A stretch of 64,000 bases of DNA from the NCBI RefSeq assembly GCF_019303535.1, contig NZ_JACCIU010000001.1:1426001-1490000 (forward strand), in the 5' to 3' direction. The stretch's first letter is position 1, and each line of letters opens with the position of its first letter. The notes under the pieces are model-generated. The model searched no databases. It was not told the origin of the DNA and saw only the letters and a program-made list of their open reading frames with translations. The translations under genes were made by a program, and so were the position numbers. Below, in pieces: positions 20,501 to 27,321 of this stretch. This DNA is from Lactobacillus sp. Sy-1. Its GTDB lineage: Bacteria > Bacillota > Bacilli > Lactobacillales > Lactobacillaceae.

Positions 20501-23500
20501 AACTATCAGCCGTGTTGGTATCACTCCAGGTATTATCAATCCACTGTTGAATTGCGGCACTATCATTAGCCACAGAAGCAGATTTAAACATTGAAATATC
20601 GTAAGCAACTTTCGAATTAGCTATACTAGTAAGAACTGCATTACTAATGGCAATAATACTGAAAGAATCAGCTGCAGATTTAGCAATAGAAGCGCTCAAA
20701 CTTGCTGAATCTGCAGAAGCAGAATCAGCACTTGCCTGTAATGATAAGGCAGTATTAGCCGCAACCACTGCAGAAATTTTACTATTATCTGGATATAATG
20801 ATGCCTGGGAAATAGCCATCGAATTAGCGCTACTAATTAATGAAACATTACTACTAATATTAGAATTAATATTATTTTGAATCGTACTGCTATCCCAGCC
20901 AGCCTTATTAGCAGCTGAAATCGCAACAGAACTATTCGCAATGGCTTGACTAGCAGCGTTAGAAGCAACAATACTTCCCCGATCACCAAAACCACCGGAA
21001 GACCCAGTTAATGCTGCCAACCGACTTAACGCATCACTGGCGGCAGAACTGGCGGTATTCCGAGCATCAGTAGCGATTGCAGAGTAAGAATTGATGGTTG
21101 CATTTAAACTATCTAGGGCAGCACTAGCAGATGAAACTACCGAATTAGCAGTACTAAGAAGTGCATAATAAGCGCTTAAGGAAGCCAATGCTGTACTGGC
21201 GGAAGCAATGTATTGGTTCGCGCTACTAGTTTCCCCTAAACTTGCAAAACTCATTGCAGTGGCAGATGCAGAGTAAGCAATCGCGTTATAGCTATTAATA
21301 TCACTAAATAACGTCGTTGCTTGATTGGAATATGATGTCGCATCCGATTGAGCTTGGTTCGCATAAGCATGAACACTGTTAATAACGCTATTGGCATGTG
21401 AAGCCTGTTGATTTTCACTACTTGCAACGCTCGCGTCACTTTTGATGTCAGAATTATCAGGAACGATACTACTTGCCCAAGACGCTTTATCTGCACCACT
21501 AGATGCAACAATGGTGTTTGAACTAGCAACATCAGAAGCAATGGCATCATTTGATGAGTTTGAACTAGTCCCACTGGAATTCTTTCCAATCCAGTAATTA
21601 TCGTTAGCGGCACTATTGGTAAGCTCCCCAGCACTACTTGCAATCGCAGTGGTTGTCGATTGTGCCGAAGCAATTGAATTGATTTCACTGGTAATGTTAG
21701 AACTAGCAGAATTAATGGTAGCTAGAGCGGAAGTGGCAACTGAATTCGCACTGTTGGCAATTGATAGGTAGTTGCTAATTTGATTAGCTGCCTGACTAGC
21801 AGCGCTAGAAAAGCCCGTCGCACTTACGGTAGCAGAACTAGCTAGGTTGGCCATTTGAGATGCTATATTAGCATATGAGGATGCTAACGCACTATTTTGA
21901 GCAGCAGATGCCGTTTTAGTTAGACCTTGGTAACTATTGACTAATGAAGTATATGAATTGGCAACTGATGCAGCCGAAGAAGCCGCTGAAATATTTATCG
22001 TTACCTGGCTACTTTGTAATTGGGCATTACTACCGGCACTAAGCACAGTAGCATTGGCAGCACTTGCAGCCAGATTAGCACTGCTTGCAATGATTGCATC
22101 ACTGTTAATATTCTTGTTCGCTGAATTATTAAAACTACTTCTCGTCACCAAGTTATTAATTGAGTTAACGGCACTCGCTAATGAACTCGTACTTTGGGTA
22201 ACGGATGTAATTGCACTCGTTCCATTTGTGGCTGAGCTAAGGTTAGTTTCCGCACCACTAAGGGCGCCATTAGCAATGGAATTGGTAGTTGCTGCACTAA
22301 AACTAACGCTAGCGGCCATGCTACTAGCGCTGTCAGTTCCGGATTTAATAACACTGCTTGCTAACGAAGCTGCATCACTGGCTGACTGTGCGAGGCTAGC
22401 AATACTTGATTGATCAGCACTGGCTAATGAATTAGCCTCACTAGCAACCACCTCAGCAGAACTAATAGTAGTAGCATATGAATTGGCAACGGAAGCTGCA
22501 GCGGTAATGTTTATTGCATATGAAGCCGCGGTTGAAATAGCAGAAGCTGTTTCAGAAGCATTCCCATGGTTAGCAGTTACAGAACTAACAAACGCACTCA
22601 AACTATCCACAACTGCAGAATATGATTGAGCGATCATTGCCGCTGAGTTTGCCAAATTTAAATTCTTTGATAGGACCTGATTAGCACTATTAGCAGTACT
22701 TTGTTTTTGAGTTAGGTCAAAATTAGCAATGGAGGTTTGGGTTGCCATTGAGAAAATGGCTGATGAAGCGCTAGAGACAGCTGAATTTTGGAAGTTATAA
22801 AAGTTCAAACTATTAACAAGACTCCCAGCATTCGATAATATAACGTTTTCGGAATTAGCTGCGGATGAGTATGAATTGATGTTGCTAACAAAAATACTTG
22901 TAGCAACATTATTACTATTTGCGACACTATTCGATGCACTCATGCTAGCAATCGAACTATTATTATTACTCGAAATGGAATTCATAACTACTGAATTACT
23001 TTGGTTAACGTAATCGTTAGCACTAGCTAGGTAGCTAGTAACTGCACTCGACTGATTTGCAACATCACTAGCTGCAGACTGCGCAGCAGTGCTTAAACTC
23101 CCTGCGGATTGAGTCGCTTGAACCGCCGATGCACTAGTTTGACTGGTTTGATTAGCCAAACTAGTTACTGAATTCGCTTGTGCAATTACACTTTTCACCA
23201 TATTAAACGCCGCACTAAAATCACTGGCACTAGCAGCCTGTGAGACTGCTGTGCTAGCTGATTGAGCTGAGGTATAGGCCGAATTAGTCTGTGAAACTAA
23301 GGATTGGGCTGAAGCATTCAAACTGTTCAATTCACCAGCAAAGCTACTTTCAGCAGCTGAGTAAGTGGCTGCTGAATTGTAGGCCTGACTTGCTGATTGA
23401 TAGGCAGCTTGAGCCGAAGCCAATGCACTGCTAACGTGAATATCATTGGCATTGTTTGAAGCCAACGAACTAAGTGAAGCCAGTGCGCTACTTGCTAAAC

Positions 23501-24932
23501 TTAATGAAGCATTCGCACTGCTTAACAACTGCGTATTCATTGAAACATTGGCACTAGCTGTTTGGTTTGCCACACTAACTGATTGAGCCGCTGTAGATGC
23601 GGATTTTCCAGCCGCTGCTGCTGAGCTAGCCGCAGATTGGGCCATGCTATTAACGATTGTGGACTGATTAACGGTTGCGCTGCTTGCAATCTTATCGGAT
23701 GCATCAACACTGGCATTAAACGAATCAACAGCAACGCTTAAGCTATTTAAAGCCGAATTAAAACTAACGTCGACTCCAGAAAATTGAGCTGAGTTAGAGT
23801 CAAAATTACTGGCCGCAACACTGGCATCGATACTAGCTGATTGAACGGAGTTTGCGGTTTCTTGAGCCGCACTTAGTTCACTAGCTGAAATTGAGCTGGC
23901 TGAAATGCTAGCCACATTTGATGATTGTTGACTGGCAACCACTGAAGCACTACTAATTGAAGTTGCATTTGCAGATGCAGCATTTTGAAAGTCACTAGCC
24001 GATTTTGAATAATTAGCGAGTTGGCTAGCTAACGCATCAATATTTTGAAGGGTGGTCTTAGCAGCGGAATAAGCATCACTAAGGGCACTGATATCTTTGG
24101 TTAAATCCGAATCACTAGGATTAGCTGATGCCAGACTATTAAGCACCTGCTGATCATTTACAATTGAGTTAATTTTTTGGCTAAGGCTATCAGCAGTTTG
24201 ACTAGCAGATGACTGCTGGTTTATAAAACTACCAGTAGTACTTTGATTACTACTTAAAGCAGCGTTTGCCGATGAATTGACTGCTGAGATTGCAGCTGCA
24301 GCCTGATCAACGTAAGAAGCGATTGATTGCACCGCTGCCCGTTGCGATGAAGCAACAGAGGCGCTAGCAGCGGAAGCGATAGCTGCAGAATTGGCATCAG
24401 TCCCGTTAGATTGATCAGTACCCAATTTGTTTTCAACTTCTAAGTCACTTGTCGTATCGTTATTAGAAGCATTGCTGGAACTAGCGCTTGTTGTATCGTT
24501 ACTAGAAGTGTTGCTGGAACTAGGACTTGCTGTATTGTTACCGGAAGCACTGTTTGAACTAGGACTTGTTGTATCGCTACTGGAATCATTGCTTGAACTG
24601 GAAGTTGTTGCATTGTCAGCATTCCGATCGTTCAAATTGGCATCAGAAATATTATCACTCACATTAGCTGATGAATTAACGTTAGCAGAACTTGAAGCCG
24701 TCAATTCACTACTTGCTTCCGTAGCGCTACTTTGCCTTTGACTATTACTGTCGTTGATAACGGTACTACTTATGTTAGAGTCTGCTTTTACATCAATTTG
24801 ATGGGGCTGAAAAGCACTGGTCCCAACGATTCCAAAGAATGCGATTGAAACAACAACCCATTGCTTCTTTACCTTTCTAAGTAGCTTCTTTTCATTTAAT
24901 TTTTTAAAATTGCCATTTTTATTATTCATCAT
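8580..24932 (-). CDS. Giant Ser/Ala/Asn-rich LPXTG-anchored surface protein (putative adhesin)
   Basis: A single open frame of about 5,450 codons. Order: basic N terminus and hydrophobic signal segment (KKQWVVVSIAFFGIVGTSAF, about residues 21-40), resembling the long signal peptides of serine-rich adhesins; a Ser/Thr/Asn-rich stretch with four 39-bp repeats; about 4,900 residues built almost only from Ser, Ala, Asn, Val, Thr and Gln with Ala/Ser spacing typical of alpha-helical stalks; a Ser-Ala dipeptide run; a His-rich, then Lys/Arg-rich wall segment; and LPQTGE (8673-8690), a membrane helix and the tail YKRKKRR for sortase. I saw no cysteine. Start: ATG at 24932 (or 24929) follows GGTGAT; an in-frame ATG at 24944 lacks such a site. 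No SecA2/SecY2 or glycosyltransferase genes are in the window. Likely role: adhesion or aggregation; ligand unknown. Confidence 0.93.
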   Translation of the reverse strand: MMNNKNGNFKKLNEKKLLRKVKKQWVVVSIAFFGIVGTSAFQPHQIDVKADSNISSTVINDSNSQRQSSATEASSELTASSSANVNSSANVSDNISDANLNDRNADNATTSSSSNDSSSDTTSPSSNSASGNNTASPSSSNTSSNDTTSASSSNASNNDTTSDLEVENKLGTDQSNGTDANSAAIASAASASVASSQRAAVQSIASYVDQAAAAISAVNSSANAALSSNQSTTGSFINQQSSASQTADSLSQKINSIVNDQQVLNSLASANPSDSDLTKDISALSDAYSAAKTTLQNIDALASQLANYSKSASDFQNAASANATSISSASVVASQQSSNVASISASSISASELSAAQETANSVQSASIDASVAASNFDSNSAQFSGVDVSFNSALNSLSVAVDSFNASVDASDKIASSATVNQSTIVNSMAQSAASSAAAAGKSASTAAQSVSVANQTASANVSMNTQLLSSANASLSLASSALASLSSLASNNANDIHVSSALASAQAAYQSASQAYNSAATYSAAESSFAGELNSLNASAQSLVSQTNSAYTSAQSASTAVSQAASASDFSAAFNMVKSVIAQANSVTSLANQTSQTSASAVQATQSAGSLSTAAQSAASDVANQSSAVTSYLASANDYVNQSNSVVMNSISSNNNSSIASMSASNSVANSNNVATSIFVSNINSYSSAANSENVILSNAGSLVNSLNFYNFQNSAVSSASSAIFSMATQTSIANFDLTQKQSTANSANQVLSKNLNLANSAAMIAQSYSAVVDSLSAFVSSVTANHGNASETASAISTAASYAINITAAASVANSYATTISSAEVVASEANSLASADQSSIASLAQSASDAASLASSVIKSGTDSASSMAASVSFSAATTNSIANGALSGAETNLSSATNGTSAITSVTQSTSSLASAVNSINNLVTRSSFNNSANKNINSDAIIASSANLAASAANATVLSAGSNAQLQSSQVTINISAASSAASVANSYTSLVNSYQGLTKTASAAQNSALASSYANIASQMANLASSATVSATGFSSAASQAANQISNYLSIANSANSVATSALATINSASSNITSEINSIASAQSTTTAIASSAGELTNSAANDNYWIGKNSSGTSSNSSNDAIASDVASSNTIVASSGADKASWASSIVPDNSDIKSDASVASSENQQASHANSVINSVHAYANQAQSDATSYSNQATTLFSDINSYNAIAYSASATAMSFASLGETSSANQYIASASTALASLSAYYALLSTANSVVSSASAALDSLNATINSYSAIATDARNTASSAASDALSRLAALTGSSGGFGDRGSIVASNAASQAIANSSVAISAANKAGWDSSTIQNNINSNISSNVSLISSANSMAISQASLYPDNSKISAVVAANTALSLQASADSASADSASLSASIAKSAADSFSIIAISNAVLTSIANSKVAYDISMFKSASVANDSAAIQQWIDNTWSDTNTADSYQVLTSNATNSALAQQTIADNASNAVQSYADSIGSLKNAIAYNASVAVDAGIAESAYHVAVANANTANTGTVSASSANSAASAAQNALSSANENAISASNTKYSVDSAIADINSAANSESGLGGNQVSSEGSAATSYSTVASSNASAALAAASDADHYNALASSAAIAAKNAESLLTGYRNDATSKANATYGMTGINGEYPNAIQAQINATNTSNDASVAVVERSILDSANSVAASYASLAQTAASSASSYNDNASTANSNAIVEANRAVTNLYSLQASSNAVQVSSAYSNARSASQSAQSVSSTADVIANRLSAVYASASAALQSAQDIYNNEGGSNDRGSVWISSAVSQASSAASVASLAFSNAQAASINASIAYSSASSVEVVIASQNSIAVSANSIAQSASATSDRSVGSYAASLAFAASSQAALNSNIARVALSSAQSDSTRTSSAASAGNEMDSIAESNYSAASEFHQAHQSANSASDSATTANSDAQTTSQANSVAGSVNGAVNSLSNAGSVSSSAITAASNGVDSNVVTFNSLNIHNHVDSSVSSWSETVSSAATVLSSATSAASSATTALSSDSAGASIQASIASSANSVASLNASLANSYYNLASSFATNGDGSLSGSLASSLASSAYSTASISTSIANSESAIATSASASANDYYNNASVQADVLSVANYNAISASTAARTATVSAVSYVTSEMSSASTTASTASDTASSASSQASSANSGAQIDSAIVDTDNNKTAETNKGLSSSTSSASSSRDDANSVASSAISMASGHAGAYSNSDLNRYVSNANDNYSVAVSNSIIASLAVTTASLANSVANEHANKASVEASQAASEQTSANGLWSATNSNNSDNSNAPSAMSSASAAANAATLASSYNSAALSDSALVSGVRASASIALSTAIIASNAALTAASLAKWNASMALANLYSQEAASHTSVANSDIASISYYNSATTSEAILTSGLTSNTIFNNDSANSYNGGAQYSASAYPNTRASEAVKSIAYEAGVATWVAGSAVSNALIAKSIAYSAASVASSANIIAQSLSSDAASESSAATSASAAGEPSIASSVAVAASTTASLAESASKVASSALSIADVQSSSAGADWYFASSANTYTESASIFISNAIAANSFADVASNNANSASADSEAAASNNQSIVDRSASVTNTSNAINDLNSSANSYSTAVSTMTSAVDSLAGYNSGLPSFSSQMVSASSAKAAASSANASISGINSSVASDMSNYSNAVNAASSATIAASDAASRAASYYSQASLYANSSSASNGSLVPFVDPSSAYFFESEAKAQMEIASANNSTAASANAVTSAISNQMVSYQSEIATQTVQLSTASETASQASYAASSIVSSTVASASTVTSSRSSTAQSYQVSSANDSSASIAYSVTISVYPAISSYASTTNSANIETASLASSYASNATIGGLLSSFASNTSFDNSIASNALSDAAVQLNSASVAYSIASSATSVVTQDSIALSNAKSKLAADSASIATAEAEKNGPLAISAANDAVTQQSFASSAESESSSMASIANTNNNLAVSYQKAALNDYATASAKANDAVINNARANITVDSYETSVVHSATVISSSTTSLNTTTTSEAKGSLDSIYVTVSSNATDNQTTFSQASAQASQAISNSATRISSYNSNQMSIAASASSVNSTASTDASQQSVNASTALSTANSASIVASTAESNASVAASTAASYLSSANSPSITSDAAISLKNSASSLIASAQGDQSTAASAASVATSAFSSASAASIAVDTDNQTIAQAKTSLNSASVAISNAIVANSYANAASNTASTANANVVQAQSAASAIHSKSATASIESNAINNASAAVQSQSASVSNAVSVIATLNSDNSSYASVSTAFSVTSSANAAYINDVSTANSVVSLASSIANQIAKLSAATDTNVTSAESYNSSVQSDAIVASSAAAVNGDSNAASSASSAAVEPASGVSAQTNSASSNAAVVQSLMNQLAAAQSAAQAEISDASNQASSASSAASFATSYVSSVVSAASSTANSANSAASSSTSSADSDASGASENASDTSDAQVSASSSASLAASRANNAVDTNSHAQTISAGSNSEIASAKASAFSYASDAVSKATEASSAASNANNFVSSANSNATAASSYAAQAAAEASLATSYLNNTSSAVADKSDGPTAQTNASLASAAAVSAASFVAQASAHSSAAAENLKSANSLSSLASSDAQITSADADGATIASAHAAITSDSIAISQASASAANNSQAASNATGTVDSVVAASNNEFVSNQSAVISSANSVIASITASINADQSSIASAKAVTSSATNSSSADASRASSAQSQTVSLNPDVASMAIQIASAASVAASAASAAISYNDSNASSRASVAATSATSDANSASAAATVASADVPVNTASSSSVTKDTNNTSAIASETAETAKNDPNSSLLSSAASDASSAAAYNQTLSDEVTTASTVASNAATSLNSASQLMSSYASLAASESAAAASASAAQNVSAAVSAASAAESYARSASSEASLVSSASITASSASAAISSLSNEIKSASSIAAAASSAASSAVVSSASTIIASIIINMNSYHADQASDAVAKADSAAVDAMHSAMAVPGSIASSANADTGSIASQYARNDTIANSLASLAAVTSSDNSSAASALSDAGTQSSVASSAYSVAASAVITTQSNSAEIETAKAKFSSASSAIDSALKVPGAPSVAQYLSEAIAASSAASAAVVNAAQNSNAALVATSSANSASQKAVSESSVANAMATDAVVNNDRAHTVVHSYDASVAQSAANSNATVTSSNTTATNDDNASVVTTASSAAVTSASNSDTNSAANKQANSYVNTRISSYNANQISAASVALSAATSATTVMNAASADASAAQSAANSASSAVLIQSSIAISASAKASADLSQADQSNDIAATASLRSDASSMAVIAQSASSAIVPQSSIAASAAAKASSAKNTAASAAGVIASAAMTISSASVAIRTAAIANSDADSAASVAKETSANANSAELASASASATSVVAGTVTGQIKRSSAAISSQNSEISAANSLVNSLSGFNSVYISGQMSSMSSAKAAFDTASSIASSAVSAASTIESQLASLATVASQNASNAAVNGSAANAAYSSASSYASTAGDASDAANELKAAQSASNAAVSENAAAQSASNAIAALKAQLDSLNDSTTSASQTASANVVAASTAASHAASIVASVIASAEAVANSASSVTSGAEKIAAPAASANASIATAAQRNAVSYANVTSAKALEAGSANDHAQTIHTSNSEIDSAKARAALDAADAVAKSSDVIIAASEATSIINNAVSDAAAANSFSNNASADASTANSASSAASSYAAISNAPAAVSAAQAAASAAAGASAAASNAAVHSNAVQSENALASSAESRAKSDADIASADANDAQVQYDRAKVISDSIAISQASSATNDAASSADSATSAANSANSASTNSVVSSYASFASSANSAVNSYSAIISSANSAISSAKVVVSSASSARVADNAQSATNRLTSTVASAETAASIAASEGSIAASQAISYNDSQASVRASSASANVHSGSAIVSSQASEASTAVNTNSATISSANSEINNTDKVASETASTARNDSGDPAISKAATDASSAAAYNHSLASDMSSTAQVAKGASSVLSSATQAMSSYAQLVSSASAAASSASAANNVSGAVSAASVAESIASEASSTAAVASSAAVVASAASATISSLAKLVKSASSVADSASSQASSASTADSQSASASASASASASASASASASASASASASASTSASASISHSASASASASASASASASASNSASASESAVQSSAADSASASSAAPSASASFSSAVISSAVSNSHSSHSSHASHSSSSSATSHQNGKHSTGYDTDNHTGKDGQKTDNGKHNHTGGNPSKKRPQRRGYSTINNRQNYIKQHRADVRGTRNNNSIKGKLPQTGENQSDEYNLLGLVTLGLSGMFLSAYKRKKRR
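9075..9270 (-). repeat. Ser-Ala dipeptide coding run in the giant gene
   Basis: About 60 codons of almost strict Ser-Ala alternation, broken by single Thr, Ile-Ser-His and Asn residues. Alternate codons are AGT/AGC/TCA/TCG/TCC with GCN, so DNA identity is lower than protein identity. Such dipeptide runs are typical of serine-rich repeat adhesins just before the wall anchor. Confidence 0.85.
9300..16450 (-). repeat. Two tandem copies of a 3.55-kb module in the giant gene
   Basis: Landmarks recur in the same order with nearly constant spacing: AAAYN at 9631 and 13165 (3,534 apart), HAQTI at 10700 and 14255 (3,555), TRISSYN at 11967 and 15540 (3,573), and a Val-Val-Asn-Asn region at 12198 and 15780 (3,582). 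GATTTAA near 9337 and 12871 marks the junction. Each copy is about 1,185 residues and has diverged by substitutions and small indels. More N-terminal parts of the gene carry fainter related modules. Confidence 0.75.
24448..24603 (-). repeat. Four tandem 39-bp repeats in the giant gene
   Basis: Units at 24448-24486, 24487-24525, 24526-24564 and 24565-24603 encode 13-residue blocks of the DTTSASSSNASNN type. They lie near the N terminus, after the signal segment, and keep the frame, so copy number could vary without disrupting the gene. Confidence 0.9.
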
Positions 24933-24936
24933 AAAT

Positions 24937-24961
24937 ATCACCATGTTTCATTTCAATTATA
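24937..24961 (-). promoter_or_regulatory. Possible -10 and ribosome binding site of the giant gene
   Basis: TATAAT at 24956-24961 and GGTGAT at 24937-24942 on the minus strand. No convincing -35 accompanies it in the very AT-rich upstream DNA, so the promoter call is weak; the ribosome binding site call is better. Confidence 0.35.
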
Positions 24962-25087
24962 TCCAAACAATTTTTAATATATATATTTATGTATTACTTA
25001 TAATGATATAAATCTTTCTATTTCTAATCGTATACTTTGTGTACAACAAAATCAAAATTTTAAACTGATATTTTATCAAAATAAATA

Positions 25088-25123
25088 GACATTGTTTTAG
25101 GTTAAGCCTCAAATCAATGCCTA
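25088..25123 (-). terminator. Probable terminator after the GNAT gene
   Basis: AGACATTG-TTTAGG faces CCT-AAA-CAATG-CT across a five-base loop, an imperfect stem about 25 bases after the acetyltransferase stop. On the minus strand CTATTTATTTT follows. Confidence 0.5.
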
Positions 25124-25147
25124 CTTTAATATTAAAATAATCAAGAT

Positions 25148-25666
25148 TTAAATAATTAACTGATAAGCATAACCAGTATATAGTGGTTGCCTGATCATTC
25201 CATGCTTTTCAAAGCCCGTTTTTTCAATCGTGTGTTGCATAATTTGATTATCAACATGCGTATCGATTCTAATATCATGTAAATCATGAGCCTTAGCTAA
25301 TGTAATAAAATCACTCATTAGATAGGAAGTTAAATGGCGGCCACGGAATTTATCTGATACTGAAATCATATGGATCGTCATGTGGTTATCACCATAACTT
25401 TCATCTAACGTAGAATCAGTCAAATAATCGTAGTTAACGTCATGCCCTAAAACAATATAAGCCGTTCCAGAAACTTGCCCATCGGTAATTAACACATAGT
25501 ACATTTGTTGATTAATCAAGTCAGTAATTACTTTCTTATTAGGGTAGTCAGGAGTTTGCCACTGATCGATATCTTGTTCCTTCAAAAATTGTTTCGCGGA
25601 TTCCACAATTGACCAAATTGCTTCAAAATCATTCATATCTGCTTTTCTTAAATAAGTGAGTGCCAT
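25148..25666 (-). CDS. GNAT-family N-acetyltransferase
   Basis: A 172-residue acetyl-CoA-dependent acetyltransferase fold. The central MTIHMISVSDKFRGRHLTSYL carries the strand-loop-helix of motif A, with FRGRHL standing in for the usual R/Q-x-x-G-x-G/A pyrophosphate loop; IEKTGFEKHG is the C-terminal motif. The frame opens with GTG at 25678, but AGGTGA overlaps that codon and serves the ATG at 25666. Substrate unknown. It is 76 bases downstream of the permease gene on the same strand and may be co-expressed. Confidence 0.85.
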   Translation of the reverse strand: MALTYLRKADMNDFEAIWSIVESAKQFLKEQDIDQWQTPDYPNKKVITDLINQQMYYVLITDGQVSGTAYIVLGHDVNYDYLTDSTLDESYGDNHMTIHMISVSDKFRGRHLTSYLMSDFITLAKAHDLHDIRIDTHVDNQIMQHTIEKTGFEKHGMIRQPLYTGYAYQLII

Positions 25667-25742
25667 ATTATTATTCACCTCAATTAAATTAATTTACAGT
25701 GATAATATTTAAACACTAGTTACCCAAAAATGCAAACGTGTT

Positions 25743-27047
25743 CTACTCAGTTTCGTGATTATTAGCAGCGCGGTTTTTACGCACATTAGTTAATAGATAG
25801 AAAGGTGAAACCAGTAATAAAAATCCAATTGCTAGTAATAATTGTTCATGCTTAGCATTGATTAGTAACCATAGTGAAACTAGAGTCGCTACAACCGGAA
25901 TTACAATCCCGAACGGCACCTTAAACGCATTTGGATCGTGATCGATAATCTTTCTGAACCGAATGACCGATAAACAAGTGGGGATGTATTGAACAAATCT
26001 AGCAACCGATGCAATTTGCGCTAATACCACGAACGTACCAGAATAAGCAATTAACATTACTAAACAGGTAGAGATGATGATTGCAACATATGGAGCATCT
26101 CGTTTGTTAGTCTTTTTAATGAAAGCAGGCATCATTTCGTGATTAGCAAGCGCAACCCCAGCCCGCGGGGTTACAAAGGATGAACCAACCACAATCGCCC
26201 CCATTGAGAGAATTGAACCGACTACGATAATCCACTTTCCAGTTGGACCAGCAATTGCTGAGAAAACCGCCTGGAGTGGAACGGGAGTGTTTGATAGGTT
26301 AGAACCCAATACCCCGATTGAAACTGCAAAAATTAGTGAATAAATAATTGTAACAGATAGTAAAACTACTAACAGCGCTAATGGTAAATTCCGCTTAGTG
26401 TTCTTCATTTCACCGGCAACTACTACCAACCCTTCAAACCCAACGAAAACGTAGAATAACGTTACCGCAGCAGTTGAAAAGTTTGACATGTGGGTTACTT
26501 CAGGTGGGAAGAATGGCTGAAAGTTGGTTGGCTTGAGGAAAAAAATGCCAACGCCAATTAATAACAGTAATGGAAGTAACTTAGAAACCGTGAGGATGTT
26601 GTTGAACACCTTTGAAATTTTAATTCCCATTATGTTGATCGTAATCAACGCTAATCCAATCACCGTAATCAGTGCATACTTTGGTCCTGGATTCTGTAAT
26701 TGAGGGAAAACCCCACTCAGTGCAGTGATTAATCCTGCATAGATCGTGGCCTCAGCAACAATTCTAGTGGCCCAGGTAGCAATTCCAACCTCATACCCCC
26801 AAAAATTACCGAATGCCTTTCTAGTATATACATACGCCCCACCATTTTCACTAAAGTGGCTTGCACACTCTGCAAAACAAAGCCCAACCATAAAAATGAG
26901 CATCGCATCAAAAATAAGGACTAAAATACTAGCTGGTCCAAATAATTTTACCCCTGTTCCGGGTATCAAGAAAATTCCTGAACCGATGATGATGTTAATT
27001 CCCATCAAGACGATACTCCAAAAACCTAACTTGGTACTCTTTGCCAT
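25743..27047 (-). CDS. APC-family amino acid permease
   Basis: A 434-residue permease with about twelve membrane segments. The N-terminal GFWSIVLMGINIIIGSGIFLIPG holds the broken helix 1 motif (GSGIF) that binds the substrate amino and carboxyl groups in this superfamily. FYVFVGFEGLVVVAGEMKN is the conserved helix 6 region, and GGAYVYTRKAFG the helix 3 loop. Similar proteins move amino acids or amines by proton symport or exchange; the substrate cannot be named. A strong promoter lies 30-60 bases upstream. Confidence 0.9.
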   Translation of the reverse strand: MAKSTKLGFWSIVLMGINIIIGSGIFLIPGTGVKLFGPASILVLIFDAMLIFMVGLCFAECASHFSENGGAYVYTRKAFGNFWGYEVGIATWATRIVAEATIYAGLITALSGVFPQLQNPGPKYALITVIGLALITINIMGIKISKVFNNILTVSKLLPLLLLIGVGIFFLKPTNFQPFFPPEVTHMSNFSTAAVTLFYVFVGFEGLVVVAGEMKNTKRNLPLALLVVLLSVTIIYSLIFAVSIGVLGSNLSNTPVPLQAVFSAIAGPTGKWIIVVGSILSMGAIVVGSSFVTPRAGVALANHEMMPAFIKKTNKRDAPYVAIIISTCLVMLIAYSGTFVVLAQIASVARFVQYIPTCLSVIRFRKIIDHDPNAFKVPFGIVIPVVATLVSLWLLINAKHEQLLLAIGFLLLVSPFYLLTNVRKNRAANNHETE

Positions 27048-27079
27048 AAGATAAACCTACTTTCATTTAATTTCAATGA

Positions 27080-27108
27080 ATTATACATTAAATTTTGATT
27101 AAAGACAA
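27080..27108 (-). promoter_or_regulatory. Promoter of the APC permease gene
   Basis: Minus-strand TTGTCT (27103-27108), 17-base spacer, TATAAT (27080-27085). Confidence 0.8.
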
Positions 27109-27251
27109 TACCAATTTGAAAATTCCATTATAAATGTTGTTTTATCAACGTTTGTGGATGTATACCAATGAAAATGCAGCTATAAAAAAGCACTAAATGT
27201 TTATTTGATTAGGTTTTAATTCGCTTTAATTAGCAATTAATAAATTAATAA

Positions 27252-27280
27252 TTGATTAAGTTCGGATTTACCAGTATGAT
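27252..27280 (+). promoter_or_regulatory. Promoter of the YkoE-like gene
   Basis: TTGATT (27252-27257), 17-base spacer, TATGAT (27275-27280). No TPP riboswitch pattern was seen in the 40 bases between it and the gene. Confidence 0.75.
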
Positions 27281-27321
27281 TATTGTGTAATATTTAATTT
27301 CAATTAAGGGGCGTTTTAAAT

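Noticed and set aside
8726-24741. Many long open frames in other frames of the giant gene, on both strands (60 to about 200 codons)
   Set aside because: They are Leu/Ala/Val-rich shadows caused by the GCN/AGY/TCN composition of the Ser/Ala gene; none has a convincing ribosome binding site or recognisable domain.
8580-24932. CRISPR array or transposon within the repetitive DNA
   Set aside because: Repeats are translated, diverged and without constant spacers; no transposase, terminal repeats or target duplications were seen.
27281-27321. TPP riboswitch before the YkoE-like gene
   Set aside because: Only about 40 bases separate promoter and start codon, with no CTGAGA or ACCTGA-type elements.
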